NCBI RefSeq assembly: GCF_021168455.1
Contig: NZ_JAJOZR010000007.1
Coordinates: 1 to 64,000, forward strand
Length of the DNA stretch: 64,000 nucleotides
Source of the DNA: Ferranicluibacter quercicola
GTDB taxonomy: Bacteria; Pseudomonadota; Alphaproteobacteria; Rhizobiales; Rhizobiaceae
Direction of reading: 5' to 3'
How positions within the stretch are numbered: the stretch's first letter is position 1; the number at the start of each line of letters is the position of its first letter. Below, in pieces: positions 32,535 to 41,505 of this stretch. The notes below the pieces were generated by a model. That model was given only the letters and a program-made list of their open reading frames with translations. It did not search any database and was not told the origin of the DNA. The position numbers and the translations under genes are program-made.

Positions 32535-32557
32535 ATAAATGCAATATACGCATTTAT
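32535..32557. promoter_or_regulatory. Inverted-repeat operator upstream of the AlpA-like gene
   Basis: ATAAATGC (32535-32542) and GCATTTAT (32550-32557) are perfect 8-base arms around seven bases (AATATAC). It lies 19 bases before the AlpA-like start, and the divergent gene starts at 32632. A related half site, GCATTAAT, is at about 32585. Good candidate for autoregulation or lysogeny control. Confidence 0.6.
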
Positions 32558-32631
32558 CGACGAAACTTCAATACCGTATTGCGCGCATTAATGAGAATAT
32601 GTAAGATTGAGCCATTATCAGGAGTGCAAAA

Positions 32632-33198
32632 ATGGCATCGCAAAAAGAGCTCGTGGCGATCACGGCAGAGAATATGGGCGTCCCCGTTGAGACTGTGACC
32701 GTCACGGATCGCTTGCTAGCTGAAGCAGGGCTTCGCACCCGGGCGCTCAGGGGGCGAGGTTTCACCCCGATGACTTACGCCGACGCAGCGCACCTAATAA
32801 TCGCAACCGCCCTCGGGTCTGCACCGAAAGACGCTGTTCAGCAGGTCCTTGAATATGGACGGCTGCCGGCTACACGCGTGCGGGAGGACGCTTCAATTGC
32901 TGATGATGCCCTCGGGGGCGAGTTCGGTGAAGCGCTGGCTAATGTCATCGAATCGGTAGCCGCTTCGCGAAAAGAGTTCAGCGCTCATGAGGACTCAGCA
33001 GACTATATGGCGATGAAGGTTAGAATGTATGGTCCTGAAGCCCGCGCTGAGATCGAGCTCATTAGAGCAGGAGCACCTAGTACGTTCCAGTTCGGTCCGC
33101 CTCATAAAGGCATAGGGGACCTGCGGCGTATGGTGGAATTCAGTCAAGTCACGCTAGGTTTTGTTGGCGAGGCGATTGCAGACGGGCTTCCGACATAG
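32632..33198 (+). CDS. Hypothetical plus-strand protein, candidate lysogeny-control gene
   Basis: 188 residues with GGAG eight bases before the ATG. The N-terminal 60 residues (MASQKELVAITAENMGVPVE..., then RALRGRGFTPMTYADAAHLI) could contain a helix-turn-helix; the C-terminal half is acidic and helical. It is divergent from the AlpA-like gene across a palindromic operator, and its end overlaps the integrase gene tail-to-tail by 55 bases. It is the only gene in the usual repressor place, but no repressor family is recognised. Confidence 0.55.
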   Translation: MASQKELVAITAENMGVPVETVTVTDRLLAEAGLRTRALRGRGFTPMTYADAAHLIIATALGSAPKDAVQQVLEYGRLPATRVREDASIADDALGGEFGEALANVIESVAASRKEFSAHEDSADYMAMKVRMYGPEARAEIELIRAGAPSTFQFGPPHKGIGDLRRMVEFSQVTLGFVGEAIADGLPT

Positions 33199-34325
33199 GC
33201 AGCCCAATCGTTCATGAGTGCCTTGCGCTTTGCTAACGCGTCCCCGCGGCGGTAAGCTTGTTCGACTGCGTTGCCTACCGTATGCGCAAGGGCGGCTTCG
33301 GCAACATCACGTGGGTGCACAGTTGAGTCTCCAGCCCAGTCGCGGAAGCTGGACCGAAGCCCGTGCAGGGTTGCATCGCCCGCACCTGCCGCACGGAATG
33401 CCTTAGTCATTGCAGTGTCGGAGATCGCGGATCCCGACTTGCCGCCCTCAAAAATTAAGTCGCCAGTAGCGAGCTTTCGTTGGCCTTCGAGCAGCTCGAC
33501 GGCCCGGTCTGTCAATGGCACGCGATGCTCACGCCCCGCCTTCATACGTTCGGCGGGCACGGTCCAAAGGCGTTCTTCGAAGTCAATTTCCCCCCAGACA
33601 GCGCCCCTCACCTCCCCGGTCCTGGCTGCCGTTAAGCAGGTGAACTCGACGGCACGAGCCGAAACGCCCGAGGCTTCCCGCAGACGCGCAAGAACGGCTG
33701 GCAGCGCTTTGTAGGCAAGCGCCTCATGATGACCTCTGGTAAGCTTACTGCGGGCAGGCAGAAGTTCTTTCAGGCCGCCGCGCCAGTCCGCTGGATTGTC
33801 GCCTACAAATAAGTTCCGAGCCCTTGCGTGGTCGATGACGGCCTTAATTCGCATCCGGGTTCGATCTGCAGTTTCAGGAACCTTGGTCCAGATTGGTTTT
33901 AAGGTCTCAACGACATCATCCCGCGTGATGCTGGCGATGGGCTTTGCGTGGAGCGGCTTGGCATACTCTCGAAGCGTCATAAGCCACTGCGCTCGATGCT
34001 TGTCATTTCTGAACGAGCCCTCTTTTACGGCCAGAACGTCATCCATGACGTCTTTAAACGTTTTGCTTTTGGCCAGATCCTCTCCTCGGGCTAGCCGATC
34101 GCGGATAGTGTCGGCCTTCTCTCGAGCAAGCGCGACCGATACCGGCGCAGTCCCTTGGCCGTGGCCGCCTAATCCAAGCTCCGTCCGCTTGCCGTCGCGC
34201 TTGAATATGAAAACCCACTGCCGGCTTCCCTCGTTGCGGACGCGCAGGTAGAGGCCGTCCCCATCGGAATGGATGCCCGGCTTTAGGGTTCGAATCCGTG
34301 TTTCAGAAAGTTTGTTGCGCGCCAT
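33144..34325 (-). CDS. Tyrosine-recombinase integrase (P4-like, DUF4102 N-terminus)
   Basis: 393 residues from the ATG at 34325 (MARNKLSETR); an ATG at 34343 is also possible and neither has a strong ribosome binding site. The N-terminal arm-binding domain has PGIHSDGDGLYLRVRNEGSR and RTELGLGG. The catalytic set is complete: Arg235 (TAARTGEVRG), His321-x-x-Arg324 (HGLR), His348 and Tyr358. It catalyses site-specific integration and excision. Confidence 0.9.
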   Translation of the reverse strand: MARNKLSETRIRTLKPGIHSDGDGLYLRVRNEGSRQWVFIFKRDGKRTELGLGGHGQGTAPVSVALAREKADTIRDRLARGEDLAKSKTFKDVMDDVLAVKEGSFRNDKHRAQWLMTLREYAKPLHAKPIASITRDDVVETLKPIWTKVPETADRTRMRIKAVIDHARARNLFVGDNPADWRGGLKELLPARSKLTRGHHEALAYKALPAVLARLREASGVSARAVEFTCLTAARTGEVRGAVWGEIDFEERLWTVPAERMKAGREHRVPLTDRAVELLEGQRKLATGDLIFEGGKSGSAISDTAMTKAFRAAGAGDATLHGLRSSFRDWAGDSTVHPRDVAEAALAHTVGNAVEQAYRRGDALAKRKALMNDWAAYVGSPSAIASPTKPSVT

Positions 34326-34713
34326 TCCAGTTCCCGATGTCATAACTTCGGTACGGAAAATACGGCAATTATGGACTTTTACAAGCCAATCAGTGCAACA
34401 GTTTCAATACGTTACGAAAATTGGCGGTCACCTCTTCCGCCATTGCCGTCATGGTCCGATCTTCTCGCTCCCCTCGGTCGCGAAAATCGCACACCCCGAT
34501 ATGCTTGCTGCCGCCAGCCAACCAAATCTCGGCGATAGCAAGGCACCCGTTCTGCCGAGGTTATCCGAATGCGATAGCTCGTATACGGGACCTCCGACTC
34601 GAGACGCCATGTTCCCCGGACCTAAGAAAAGTGCCGAAATCGGGCAGGACCTCTTGCGCTTCGTCTAGGATGATTCTAAACGCTGGCCACGGTTCGCTTG
34701 TTCGATCCGATGA
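34326..34713. other. Non-coding region between integrase and tRNA-Cys; likely holds the right attachment site
   Basis: About 390 bases without a supported gene. Frames here are short and lack ribosome binding sites. It should carry the integrase promoter, arm-type integrase binding sites and the tRNA promoter. I found no direct repeat that defines the attachment core. Confidence 0.4.
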
Positions 34714-34787
34714 GGCCTCGTGGCGGAGTGGTGACGCAGAGGACTGCAAATCCTTGCACCCCGGTTCAATTCCGGGCGAGGCCTCCA
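34714..34787 (+). tRNA. tRNA-Cys (GCA anticodon)
   Basis: 74 bases including encoded CCA. The acceptor stem GGCCTCG pairs with CGAGGCC, the discriminator base is T as usual for tRNA-Cys, and the anticodon GCA is at 34746-34748 in loop CTGCAAA. The T-arm GGTTCAATTCC is present. The integrase lies on its 5' side, unusual if the phage used the 3' half of this gene as attachment site. Confidence 0.9.
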
Positions 34788-35544
34788 ATCTACCGATATA
34801 TTCATAAGTCGTTGAAACACTAATCTAATTTATGAGATTTCTGGTTGCTGCGCACAATGAACGTGCTCTGTCTCTCGATTTTCGGCGCGCTTTTCACCGT
34901 CAATGTTGAAAGCGACAGGTTATGTCGAGCGCTGCCGAGACACCTCCCCTGCCGATACTGACCTCCGACACGTCGCAACCTCGCGTCATGCAAGCGGACC
35001 GTTGCTAGAGCGCAGCTTTTGCCGGTGAGACGCGATAAGTCTTGCTGGACCGTTGTCCCTTGTCCCACTCTGCAACGCCTCCCGATGACACACACGGTAG
35101 ACGCCGCGTTTGCGTTCTGGCACAAGGGCCTCGGACGCGACTGCCGTTAACGTAAGAACGGGGTCGGGCGACAGATTGACGTCACGTCGCTGCCACGAGA
35201 TCACGGCGGCCGTCCCGTTCACACCTTTCCAATGTCGGTCGGTAGCTTGACCGATTCACGTCATAGATTGTCAGGCGAATCCGACGCGCAGGCACGGCTC
35301 TCAACATGGCGTGTTGCCCTGCTGGATGACGCCGACACGGGACGCGGAAATGACGATCGCGCCCGCCTCGATCCCGTTTCACGAACGCCTTGTAACAAGA
35401 TCCGACGTGGCAGAACACCATTCCTGTAAAACGCGCTTGCGACTCATCGAAACGTCCAAAATCCGATTGAGTACCGCAGGAGACTCAGTAATATCCGTTC
35501 CGCGCCACGGAATTTGCGCGATCATAGATTTATCGGGGGAAACA
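34788..35544. other. Long gap with no supported gene
   Basis: About 750 bases. Several frames of 60-100 codons exist on both strands, but none has a ribosome binding site plus protein-like sequence. Base composition is moderate. It may be decayed DNA left by integrations at the tRNA. The promoter of the secreted protein at 35545 should be near its end. Confidence 0.4.
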
Positions 35545-35877
35545 ATGAAATTCGTTACGGCAGGCGCAGTCATCATCGGAGCGGTCTTCTTTTGCGGGAC
35601 AGCACAGGCCGAAGATCTCGTCTTTACACTGAAGAACGGTACGAATTCCGTTTTGACACGCTTCTACACATCACCCGTCGGTGTCAGTGATTGGGAGGGC
35701 GATGTGTTCGGTGAGCAGGTTCTCAATCCGGGCGAAACGATCGAACTCACGATCGCGGACGGCCGAGACGTTTGCAACTACGATATGCGTTTCGAATTCG
35801 AAGAGGGTTCAAACCTCGCGACGACCGAAGACAAGCAGAACCTCTGCGAGATGGGGTCCTACACGATTCACGAGTGA
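35545..35877 (+). CDS. Small secreted/periplasmic protein
   Basis: 110 residues from the ATG at 35545, preceded by GGGGGAAA. A signal peptide (MKFVTAGAVIIGAVFFCGTA) has a probable cleavage site at AQA/ED (about 24). The mature part has VFTLKNGTNSVLTRFYTSPV, LNPGETIELTIADGRDVCNY and MRFEFEEG, a small beta-sandwich-like pattern seen in conserved exported proteins of alphaproteobacteria that are sometimes misnamed argininosuccinate lyase. Two Cys in the mature part may pair. Function unknown. Confidence 0.75.
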   Translation: MKFVTAGAVIIGAVFFCGTAQAEDLVFTLKNGTNSVLTRFYTSPVGVSDWEGDVFGEQVLNPGETIELTIADGRDVCNYDMRFEFEEGSNLATTEDKQNLCEMGSYTIHE

Positions 35878-35982
35878 GACTCTGGAAGCGCGGGACGGTG
35901 GAAGCGCTCACATGGAAACGGCGCCGATATCGTCCTTCGCAGCCAGAAATCCTCTGTATCAGCGAGCCGAGACGTCTGCGCG

Positions 35983-36105
35983 TCAGAGCGAGCTGGCTGC
36001 TCCAACAGTCGTCAACGGAACACTGTTGCCGAGATCGTTATTCGCATATTTGAAAACAAGGATGCTGAGGATGGATGCAAGCATCCCGACAAAAATCATG
36101 CGCAT
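35983..36105 (-). CDS. Possible 40-residue membrane peptide
   Basis: From the ATG at 36105 with AAGGA about eight bases upstream, the frame encodes MRMIFVGMLASILSILVFKY followed by 20 polar residues. One transmembrane helix with a positively charged start is predicted. The size and ribosome binding site support a small membrane protein, but nothing else confirms it. Confidence 0.4.
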   Translation of the reverse strand: MRMIFVGMLASILSILVFKYANNDLGNSVPLTTVGAASSL

Positions 36106-36166
36106 GGTATAATCCTTCGCGCTGAGCGCGCGTTTTCGATAAGAGGCGTTGTTGACCCGACGCTGA

Positions 36167-36406
36167 TTAGGCGAAATCACCGATCCGGCCATGCTGCAGC
36201 AAAACGCGCACCGGATTGACCTCACCAACGGCCGTATTGGTCGACCGTGCGAGGGCCAAGGTTCCTGCGTGAGATGCAGCAAGCCGCTCTGCCAGAGCGC
36301 ACGCCTCGTCTGCCGTACCGACACGCATCAGATCATCGCTTTGCACGAGCTCTCCCGTATGATCGTCGAAGACGATCACTTCGAAGCTGTTCAATGTTCC
36401 AGGCAT
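36167..36406 (-). CDS. Conserved-looking hypothetical protein
   Basis: 79 residues with GGAG five bases before the ATG at 36406. It begins MPGTLNSFEVIVFDDHTGEL and continues with an Ala-rich helix (TADEACALAERLAASHAGTL). The alpha/beta pattern is soluble, without Cys or catalytic motif. Short proteins of this layout occur in rhizobia. Function unknown. Confidence 0.5.
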   Translation of the reverse strand: MPGTLNSFEVIVFDDHTGELVQSDDLMRVGTADEACALAERLAASHAGTLALARSTNTAVGEVNPVRVLLQHGRIGDFA

Positions 36407-36726
36407 GTCGGCTCCATCACGTTCGCCCGGTAAACGCCGACCTACCTACACGGTTCCATATGTTTGAGACGGTACGACCAACAAATGCGCGCTAACGTGG
36501 AGCGATGCAACATCGTCGGCTGAAAACACAGCAAACGAAAAAGCCTTGCTGCAGATTTGCTGCAGGTCTGACGTCGAACGCAAGAACAGACGACCAAACC
36601 CGTCTGCTGATCACACAACGCCGAAGGATTCTGCGGGCCTAAACCAGCGGAATCCTCCGGCGCCCAAACGTATGGACAGCGCCCACTTCTGAAACCTTAT
36701 ACGGAGACGCGCCGACCCCTCCCCGA
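36407..36726. other. Gap downstream of lexA
   Basis: About 320 bases without a supported gene. It contains a repeated TTGCTGCAG/ATTTGCTGCAG stretch near 36546-36567 and should include the end of the lexA transcript; no clear terminator was seen. Confidence 0.3.
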
Positions 36727-37443
36727 TTATTGGTAGCGGCGGATCAGGCCGACGAGCTTGCCCTGTACCTTCACACGCTCCGGGCCGAAAATTCGCGTCT
36801 CGTACGCCGGGTTGGCAGCCTCGAGCGCGACGGACGCGCCCTTGCGGCGAAACCGCTTCAGGGTCGCTTCCTCGTCATCCACGAGCGCAACGACGATCTC
36901 GCCGGGGCTGGCGCTATTGGCATTGCGAATGATCACGGTGTCGCCGTCCAGAATGCCCGCTTCGATCATCGAGTCGCCGCGCACTTCCAAGGCGTAGTGC
37001 TCGCCATTGCCGATCATGAAGGCGGGTACGGCGATGTCGTGCGTGTTGTTCTGAATGGCGGATATCGGCACACCCGCAGCGATGCGTCCCATCACCGGAA
37101 CCGATACGCTGTTGTCGTTGCCGACCTCCGCCGTCGTCTTGGCGGCCGGTTCGACGGCCGCGTTTCCACGACTTCCCTGAATGACGCTCGGCGAGAATCC
37201 CCGCTTCGGCGGGGTCGCGGACAGATATGCCTCCGGCAGCTTGATCACCTCGAGCGCGCGGGCCCGGTTCGGCAGACGCCGGATGAAGCCGCGCTCCTCG
37301 AGCGCCGTGATCAGCCGGTGAATGCCGGACTTGGACGCGAGCTCCAGAGCATCCTTCATTTCATCGAAAGACGGGGGAACGCCCGATTCCTTCATGCGCT
37401 CATGAATGAAAATCAACAGTTCCTGTTGCTTGCGGGTCAGCAT
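36727..37443 (-). CDS. lexA: LexA repressor
   Basis: 238 residues. N-terminal winged helix (MLTRKQQELLIFIHERMKES..., GVPPSFDEMKDALELASKSG) binds the SOS box. The C-terminal latent protease has the Ala123-Gly124 self-cleavage site (IAAG), nucleophile Ser158 (RGDSM) and Lys196 (ATLKRF). The ATG at 37443 is chosen over a TTG two codons earlier because LexA proteins start MLTxKQ. An SOS box 49 bases upstream indicates autoregulation. The middle linker (70-115) is longer than in E. coli, typical of alphaproteobacteria. Confidence 0.95.
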   Translation of the reverse strand: MLTRKQQELLIFIHERMKESGVPPSFDEMKDALELASKSGIHRLITALEERGFIRRLPNRARALEVIKLPEAYLSATPPKRGFSPSVIQGSRGNAAVEPAAKTTAEVGNDNSVSVPVMGRIAAGVPISAIQNNTHDIAVPAFMIGNGEHYALEVRGDSMIEAGILDGDTVIIRNANSASPGEIVVALVDDEEATLKRFRRKGASVALEAANPAYETRIFGPERVKVQGKLVGLIRRYQ

Positions 37444-37491
37444 GATCAATCGACTCCAGAGTCACGAAACAAAGCAAGAACAGTGTTATAT

Positions 37492-37506
37492 GTTCCTCAT
37501 GTGTTC
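37492..37506. promoter_or_regulatory. SOS box (LexA operator) of lexA
   Basis: GTTC-CTCATGT-GTTC matches the alphaproteobacterial direct repeat GTTC-N7-GTTC exactly. It lies upstream of the lexA start on the complementary strand. Confidence 0.85.
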
Positions 37507-37641
37507 TGCAAGTGGCATTCTGGCCAAACCACAGCCGCCATGAGCCCGTTTCTCAGCATTCGCCCGGGCGTTGCTTTTCGCACGCCATCGTCAGCCTGAA
37601 CTGTTGTCGAGAGATGTCCGTGTCCGGTCCTGTAACAGCAA

Positions 37642-37669
37642 CGCCGCCATGAGCTTGCTCATGACGGCG
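37642..37669. terminator. Hairpin downstream of ssb
   Basis: CGCCG-C-CATGAGC and GCTCATG-A-CGGCG form a 12-pair stem with one mismatch around a two-base loop, about 50 bases past the ssb stop and before the lexA promoter region. There is no T-tract, so this may end the ssb transcript or be only a stabilising stem. Confidence 0.4.
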
Positions 37670-37716
37670 TAGAAGACGAGACGACATTGTATCGGCTTGC
37701 AGCAGACCTTTGACGA

Positions 37717-38259
37717 TCAAAATGGGATATCGTCGTCCAGGTCGCGGGAAAAGCCGCCGCCAGGTCCGCCGGTGCTGCCGCCCGATCGGGCGCCCGAGGA
37801 CTGGGCCGGGCGATCGTAATCATCGCCATAGTTCGATCCGCCGCTTCCGCCGCCATAGTCCGAGCCGCCTCGACTTCCGCCGCCACCGCCGCCACTACCA
37901 CCGCCATCGCGGCCGTCGAGCATCGTCAGCGTCGAGTTGAAGCCCTGCAACACCACTTCCGTGGAGTAACGGTCGTTGCCGTCCTTGTCCTGCCATTTGC
38001 GGGTCTGCAGCGCGCCCTCGAGGTATAGCTTGGCGCCCTTTTTGACATACTGCTCAACGACCTTGCACAGGCCTTCGTTGAAGACGACGACGGTGTGCCA
38101 CTCGGTCTTCTCGCGCCGCTCGCCGGAGTTCCGGTCGCGCCAGCTTTCGGAGGTCGCGATGCGCAGGTTGGCGATCGGCTTGCCGTCCTGTGTCCGCCGG
38201 ATCTCAGGGTCTGCCCCGACATTGCCGATGAGGATCACCTTGTTTACGCTACCAGCCAT
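37717..38259 (-). CDS. ssb: Single-stranded DNA-binding protein
   Basis: 180 residues from the ATG at 38259 (MAGSVNKVILIGNVG), the family-typical start; earlier in-frame codons are rejected. The OB fold covers about 1-115 (ADPEIRRTQDGKPIANLRIA, KTEWHTVVVFNEGLCKVVEQ). A Gly/Ser/Arg-rich linker of about 50 residues follows, and the conserved acidic tip DDDIPF ends the protein and recruits partner enzymes. Divergent from uvrA across an SOS box, as in many bacteria. Confidence 0.95.
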   Translation of the reverse strand: MAGSVNKVILIGNVGADPEIRRTQDGKPIANLRIATSESWRDRNSGERREKTEWHTVVVFNEGLCKVVEQYVKKGAKLYLEGALQTRKWQDKDGNDRYSTEVVLQGFNSTLTMLDGRDGGGSGGGGGGSRGGSDYGGGSGGSNYGDDYDRPAQSSGARSGGSTGGPGGGFSRDLDDDIPF

Positions 38260-38375
38260 CTCTTTGTCCTGTCTCCTGAAAGCGGCCTTACGATCCGCAC
38301 TGTGCCGCAAGCCTACGCTGTTGAGCGCGGCATTTCGCCCTCGCCTCGCGGCAATCCACAACAGTTTGCAAATTT

Positions 38376-38390
38376 GTTCTTTATTTGTTC
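38376..38390. promoter_or_regulatory. SOS box between ssb and uvrA
   Basis: GTTC-TTTATTT-GTTC matches GTTC-N7-GTTC. It lies about 115 bases before ssb and 155 bases before uvrA on opposite strands and could control both. Confidence 0.85.
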
Positions 38391-38544
38391 TAGGTCTTGA
38401 CTATGATGCTGTCAAGCGAGGCCACCACCGGCGCCAGAAGAGAGGCCGCCGGCCGGACGGAATTGCGGTTTCCCGAAAACGCGCCTCGACATATGAAGTA
38501 ATGATCTTAAGTAAGGGCTTCGTCCCCATTCAGAGCGTCCGACC

Positions 38545-41466
38545 ATGAGCGAATTCAAGACCATTTCGATCCGCGGTGCGCGGGAACACAATCTGAAGGG
38601 CGTCGATCTCGACCTTCCGCGCAACAAGCTGATCGTGATGACGGGCCTGTCCGGGTCGGGAAAATCGTCGCTGGCCTTCGATACCATCTATGCGGAGGGG
38701 CAGCGGCGCTATGTCGAAAGCCTCTCGGCCTACGCGCGTCAGTTCCTCGAGATGATGCAGAAGCCGGATGTCGATCTGATCGAAGGCCTTTCGCCCGCCA
38801 TCTCGATCGAGCAGAAGACGACATCGAAGAATCCGCGCTCGACCGTGGGAACGGTCACCGAGATCTACGACTATATGCGCCTTCTGTTCGCGCGTGTCGG
38901 CGTGCCCTACTCGCCGGCGACGGGCCTGCCGATCGAAAGCCAGACCGTCAGCCAGATGGTCGATCGCGTTCTGGCGATGGACGAGGGGGCCCGGCTCTAC
39001 ATTCTCGCGCCGATGATCCGGGGGCGAAAGGGAGAGTACAAGAAGGAACTCGCGGAGCTCATGAAAAAGGGCTTCCAGCGCGTGAAGGTGGACGGCCAGT
39101 TCTACGAGATCGCCGATGTGCCCGCCCTCGACAAGAAATACAAACACGACATTGATGTGGTCGTGGATCGCCTGGTCGTACGGGGCGATATCGCCGCGAG
39201 GCTTGCCGACAGTCTGGAGACCTCGCTCCGGCTTGCCGACGGCTTGGCGATTGCGGAGTTTGCCGACAAGCCCCTGCCCGAGAAGGAGACGTCGGCCGGC
39301 GGCTCGGCCAACAAGTCGCTGAACGAGACGCACGAGCGTGTGCTGTTTTCGGAAAAGTTCGCCTGCCCTGTCTCCGGCTTCACGATTTCGGAGATCGAGC
39401 CGCGTCTGTTTTCATTCAACAATCCCTTCGGCGCCTGCCCCACCTGCGACGGCCTCGGCAGCCAGCAGAAGATCGACGAGGCATTGATCGTGCCGGAGCA
39501 TGATCGGACGCTGAAGAACGGGGCGATTGCGCCCTGGGCCAAATCCTCGTCGCCCTACTACAATCAAACGCTGGAAGCGCTCGGCAAGGCTTTCGGCTTC
39601 AAGCTGAGCAACACCTGGGCTGAGCTTTCGGACGCGGCGAAGAAGGCGATCCTGCGCGGCACGGACGACAAGATCGTCTTTCAATACGCGGACGGCGCGC
39701 GCTCTTACAACACCACCAAGACATTTGAAGGCATCGTTCCCAATCTCGAGCGGCGGTGGAAGGAAACCGAGTCGGCCTGGGCGCGCGAGGAAATCGAGCG
39801 CTATATGTCGGCGGCCCCCTGCCCCGCCTGCAAGGGCTTCCGGCTGAAGCCCGAGGCGCTGGCCGTTAAGATCGATCGCCTTCACATCGGCGAGGTCACG
39901 AACATGTCGATCCGCGTCGCGCGCGACTGGTTCGAAGATCTTCCCGCCCGCCTCACGGAAAAGCAGAACGAGATCGCCGTCCGTATCCTAAAGGAAATCC
40001 GCGACCGCCTGCGCTTCCTCAACGATGTCGGTCTCGATTATCTCAGCCTTTCGCGAAATTCCGGCACGCTGTCGGGCGGCGAGAGCCAGCGCATCCGGCT
40101 CGCCTCGCAGATCGGCTCCGGCCTGACGGGCGTGCTCTATGTGCTGGACGAGCCGTCGATCGGGCTGCACCAGCGCGACAACGCCCGCCTGCTCGACACG
40201 CTGCGGCACCTGCGCGATATCGGCAACACCGTCATCGTTGTCGAGCACGACGAGGATGCGATTCTGACGGCGGACTATGTCGTCGATATCGGCCCGGCGG
40301 CCGGCATCCATGGCGGGCAGGTCGTGGCGTCCGGCACGCCGCAGGAGATCATCGATCATCCGACATCGCTGACCGGCAAATATCTCTCCGGCGACCTTTC
40401 GGTCTCGGTACCGGCCGAGCGGCGCAAGCCGAAGAAGAAAAAGGAGCTGACGGTCGTCGGTGCGCGCGGCAACAATCTGAAGAACGTCACGGCATCCATT
40501 CCGCTCGGCGTCTTCACGGCGGTCACGGGCGTGTCCGGCGGCGGCAAGTCCACCTTTCTCATCGAGACCCTCTACAAGGCGGCCGCCCGCCGCGTGATGG
40601 GTGCGCGCGAGATCCCGGCCGATCACGACCGCATCGACGGCTTCGAACATATTGACAAGTGCATCGACATCGACCAGTCACCGATCGGCCGCACGCCGCG
40701 GTCGAACCCCGCCACCTATACCGGTGCCTTCACGCCCATCCGTGACTGGTTTTCCGGCCTGCCGGAGGCGAAGGCCCGCGGCTATCAGCCGGGACGCTTC
40801 TCCTTCAACGTGAAGGGCGGGCGCTGCGAGGCCTGCCAAGGCGACGGCGTCATCAAGATCGAGATGCACTTCCTGCCGGACGTCTATGTGACCTGCGACG
40901 TCTGCCATGGCAAACGCTACAATCGCGAGACGCTCGACGTCACCTTCAAGGGCAAATCGATCGCCGATGTGCTGGATATGACGGTGGAGGAAGGCGTCGA
41001 GTTCTTCGCGGCCGTCCCGGCCGTGCGCGACAAGCTGGTGACGCTCGACGAGGTCGGGCTCGGCTATATCAAAGTCGGGCAGCAGGCGAACACCCTGTCG
41101 GGCGGCGAAGCGCAGCGCGTGAAGCTCGCCAAGGAGTTGTCCAAGCGCTCGACCGGACGTACGCTCTATATTCTGGACGAGCCGACCACCGGCCTGCATT
41201 TCCACGACGTGGCAAAGCTGCTGGAATTGCTGCACGAGCTCGTCAACCAGGGCAATTCCGTCGTCGTGATCGAGCACAATCTGGAAGTCATCAAGACCGC
41301 GGACTGGATTCTCGACTTCGGTCCGGAAGGCGGCGATGGTGGCGGTCAGGTCGTGGCAGAGGGAACGCCGGAGCAGATCGTCCGGGAGAAACGGTCGCAT
41401 ACCGGCCATTTCCTGAAGGAACTGCTGGAGCGCCGCCCGGTTCGCAAGGCCGTGGCTGCGGAGTAA
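38545..41466 (+). CDS. uvrA: Excinuclease ABC subunit A
   Basis: 973 residues, full family length. First ATPase: GLSGSGKSSLAFDTIYAEGQ (Walker A) and later LSGGESQRIRLASQIGSG with VLDEPSIGLHQRD. Second: GVSGGGKSTFLIETLY, LSGGEAQRVKLAKELSKR and ILDEPTTGLHFHD. Zinc modules: CPVSG...CPTCDGLG and CEACQGDG...CDVCHGKRY. It detects DNA lesions with UvrB in nucleotide excision repair. An SOS box lies upstream. Confidence 0.97.
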   Translation: MSEFKTISIRGAREHNLKGVDLDLPRNKLIVMTGLSGSGKSSLAFDTIYAEGQRRYVESLSAYARQFLEMMQKPDVDLIEGLSPAISIEQKTTSKNPRSTVGTVTEIYDYMRLLFARVGVPYSPATGLPIESQTVSQMVDRVLAMDEGARLYILAPMIRGRKGEYKKELAELMKKGFQRVKVDGQFYEIADVPALDKKYKHDIDVVVDRLVVRGDIAARLADSLETSLRLADGLAIAEFADKPLPEKETSAGGSANKSLNETHERVLFSEKFACPVSGFTISEIEPRLFSFNNPFGACPTCDGLGSQQKIDEALIVPEHDRTLKNGAIAPWAKSSSPYYNQTLEALGKAFGFKLSNTWAELSDAAKKAILRGTDDKIVFQYADGARSYNTTKTFEGIVPNLERRWKETESAWAREEIERYMSAAPCPACKGFRLKPEALAVKIDRLHIGEVTNMSIRVARDWFEDLPARLTEKQNEIAVRILKEIRDRLRFLNDVGLDYLSLSRNSGTLSGGESQRIRLASQIGSGLTGVLYVLDEPSIGLHQRDNARLLDTLRHLRDIGNTVIVVEHDEDAILTADYVVDIGPAAGIHGGQVVASGTPQEIIDHPTSLTGKYLSGDLSVSVPAERRKPKKKKELTVVGARGNNLKNVTASIPLGVFTAVTGVSGGGKSTFLIETLYKAAARRVMGAREIPADHDRIDGFEHIDKCIDIDQSPIGRTPRSNPATYTGAFTPIRDWFSGLPEAKARGYQPGRFSFNVKGGRCEACQGDGVIKIEMHFLPDVYVTCDVCHGKRYNRETLDVTFKGKSIADVLDMTVEEGVEFFAAVPAVRDKLVTLDEVGLGYIKVGQQANTLSGGEAQRVKLAKELSKRSTGRTLYILDEPTTGLHFHDVAKLLELLHELVNQGNSVVVIEHNLEVIKTADWILDFGPEGGDGGGQVVAEGTPEQIVREKRSHTGHFLKELLERRPVRKAVAAE

Positions 41467-41505
41467 GGCGAACGGGCGAGGCCCGATCAAGAGGGGATGG
41501 GTGGC

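Larger units (their letters stand above)
2273..34343. mobile_element. Siphovirus-type prophage (lambda-like tail, HK97-like head)
   Basis: A continuous block with lysis, tail, head, packaging, replication and integration modules in standard order, nearly all on the minus strand and closely packed with ATGA overlaps. The integrase lies at the right end and the lysis genes at the left. All modules expected for a functional phage are visible. The exact ends are not resolved: the right end lies between the integrase start and tRNA-Cys (34326-34713), and the left end may be near 2.0-2.3 kb or beyond the window if the protease and hypothetical genes are cargo. Confidence 0.9.

Noticed and set aside
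34421..35222. Several 75-130-codon frames around tRNA-Cys on both strands
   Set aside because: They run through the tRNA or lack ribosome binding sites and protein-like composition.
37850..37925. Gly-codon-rich run in ssb as a possible tandem repeat element
   Set aside because: It encodes the normal Gly/Ser/Arg-rich linker of SSB.
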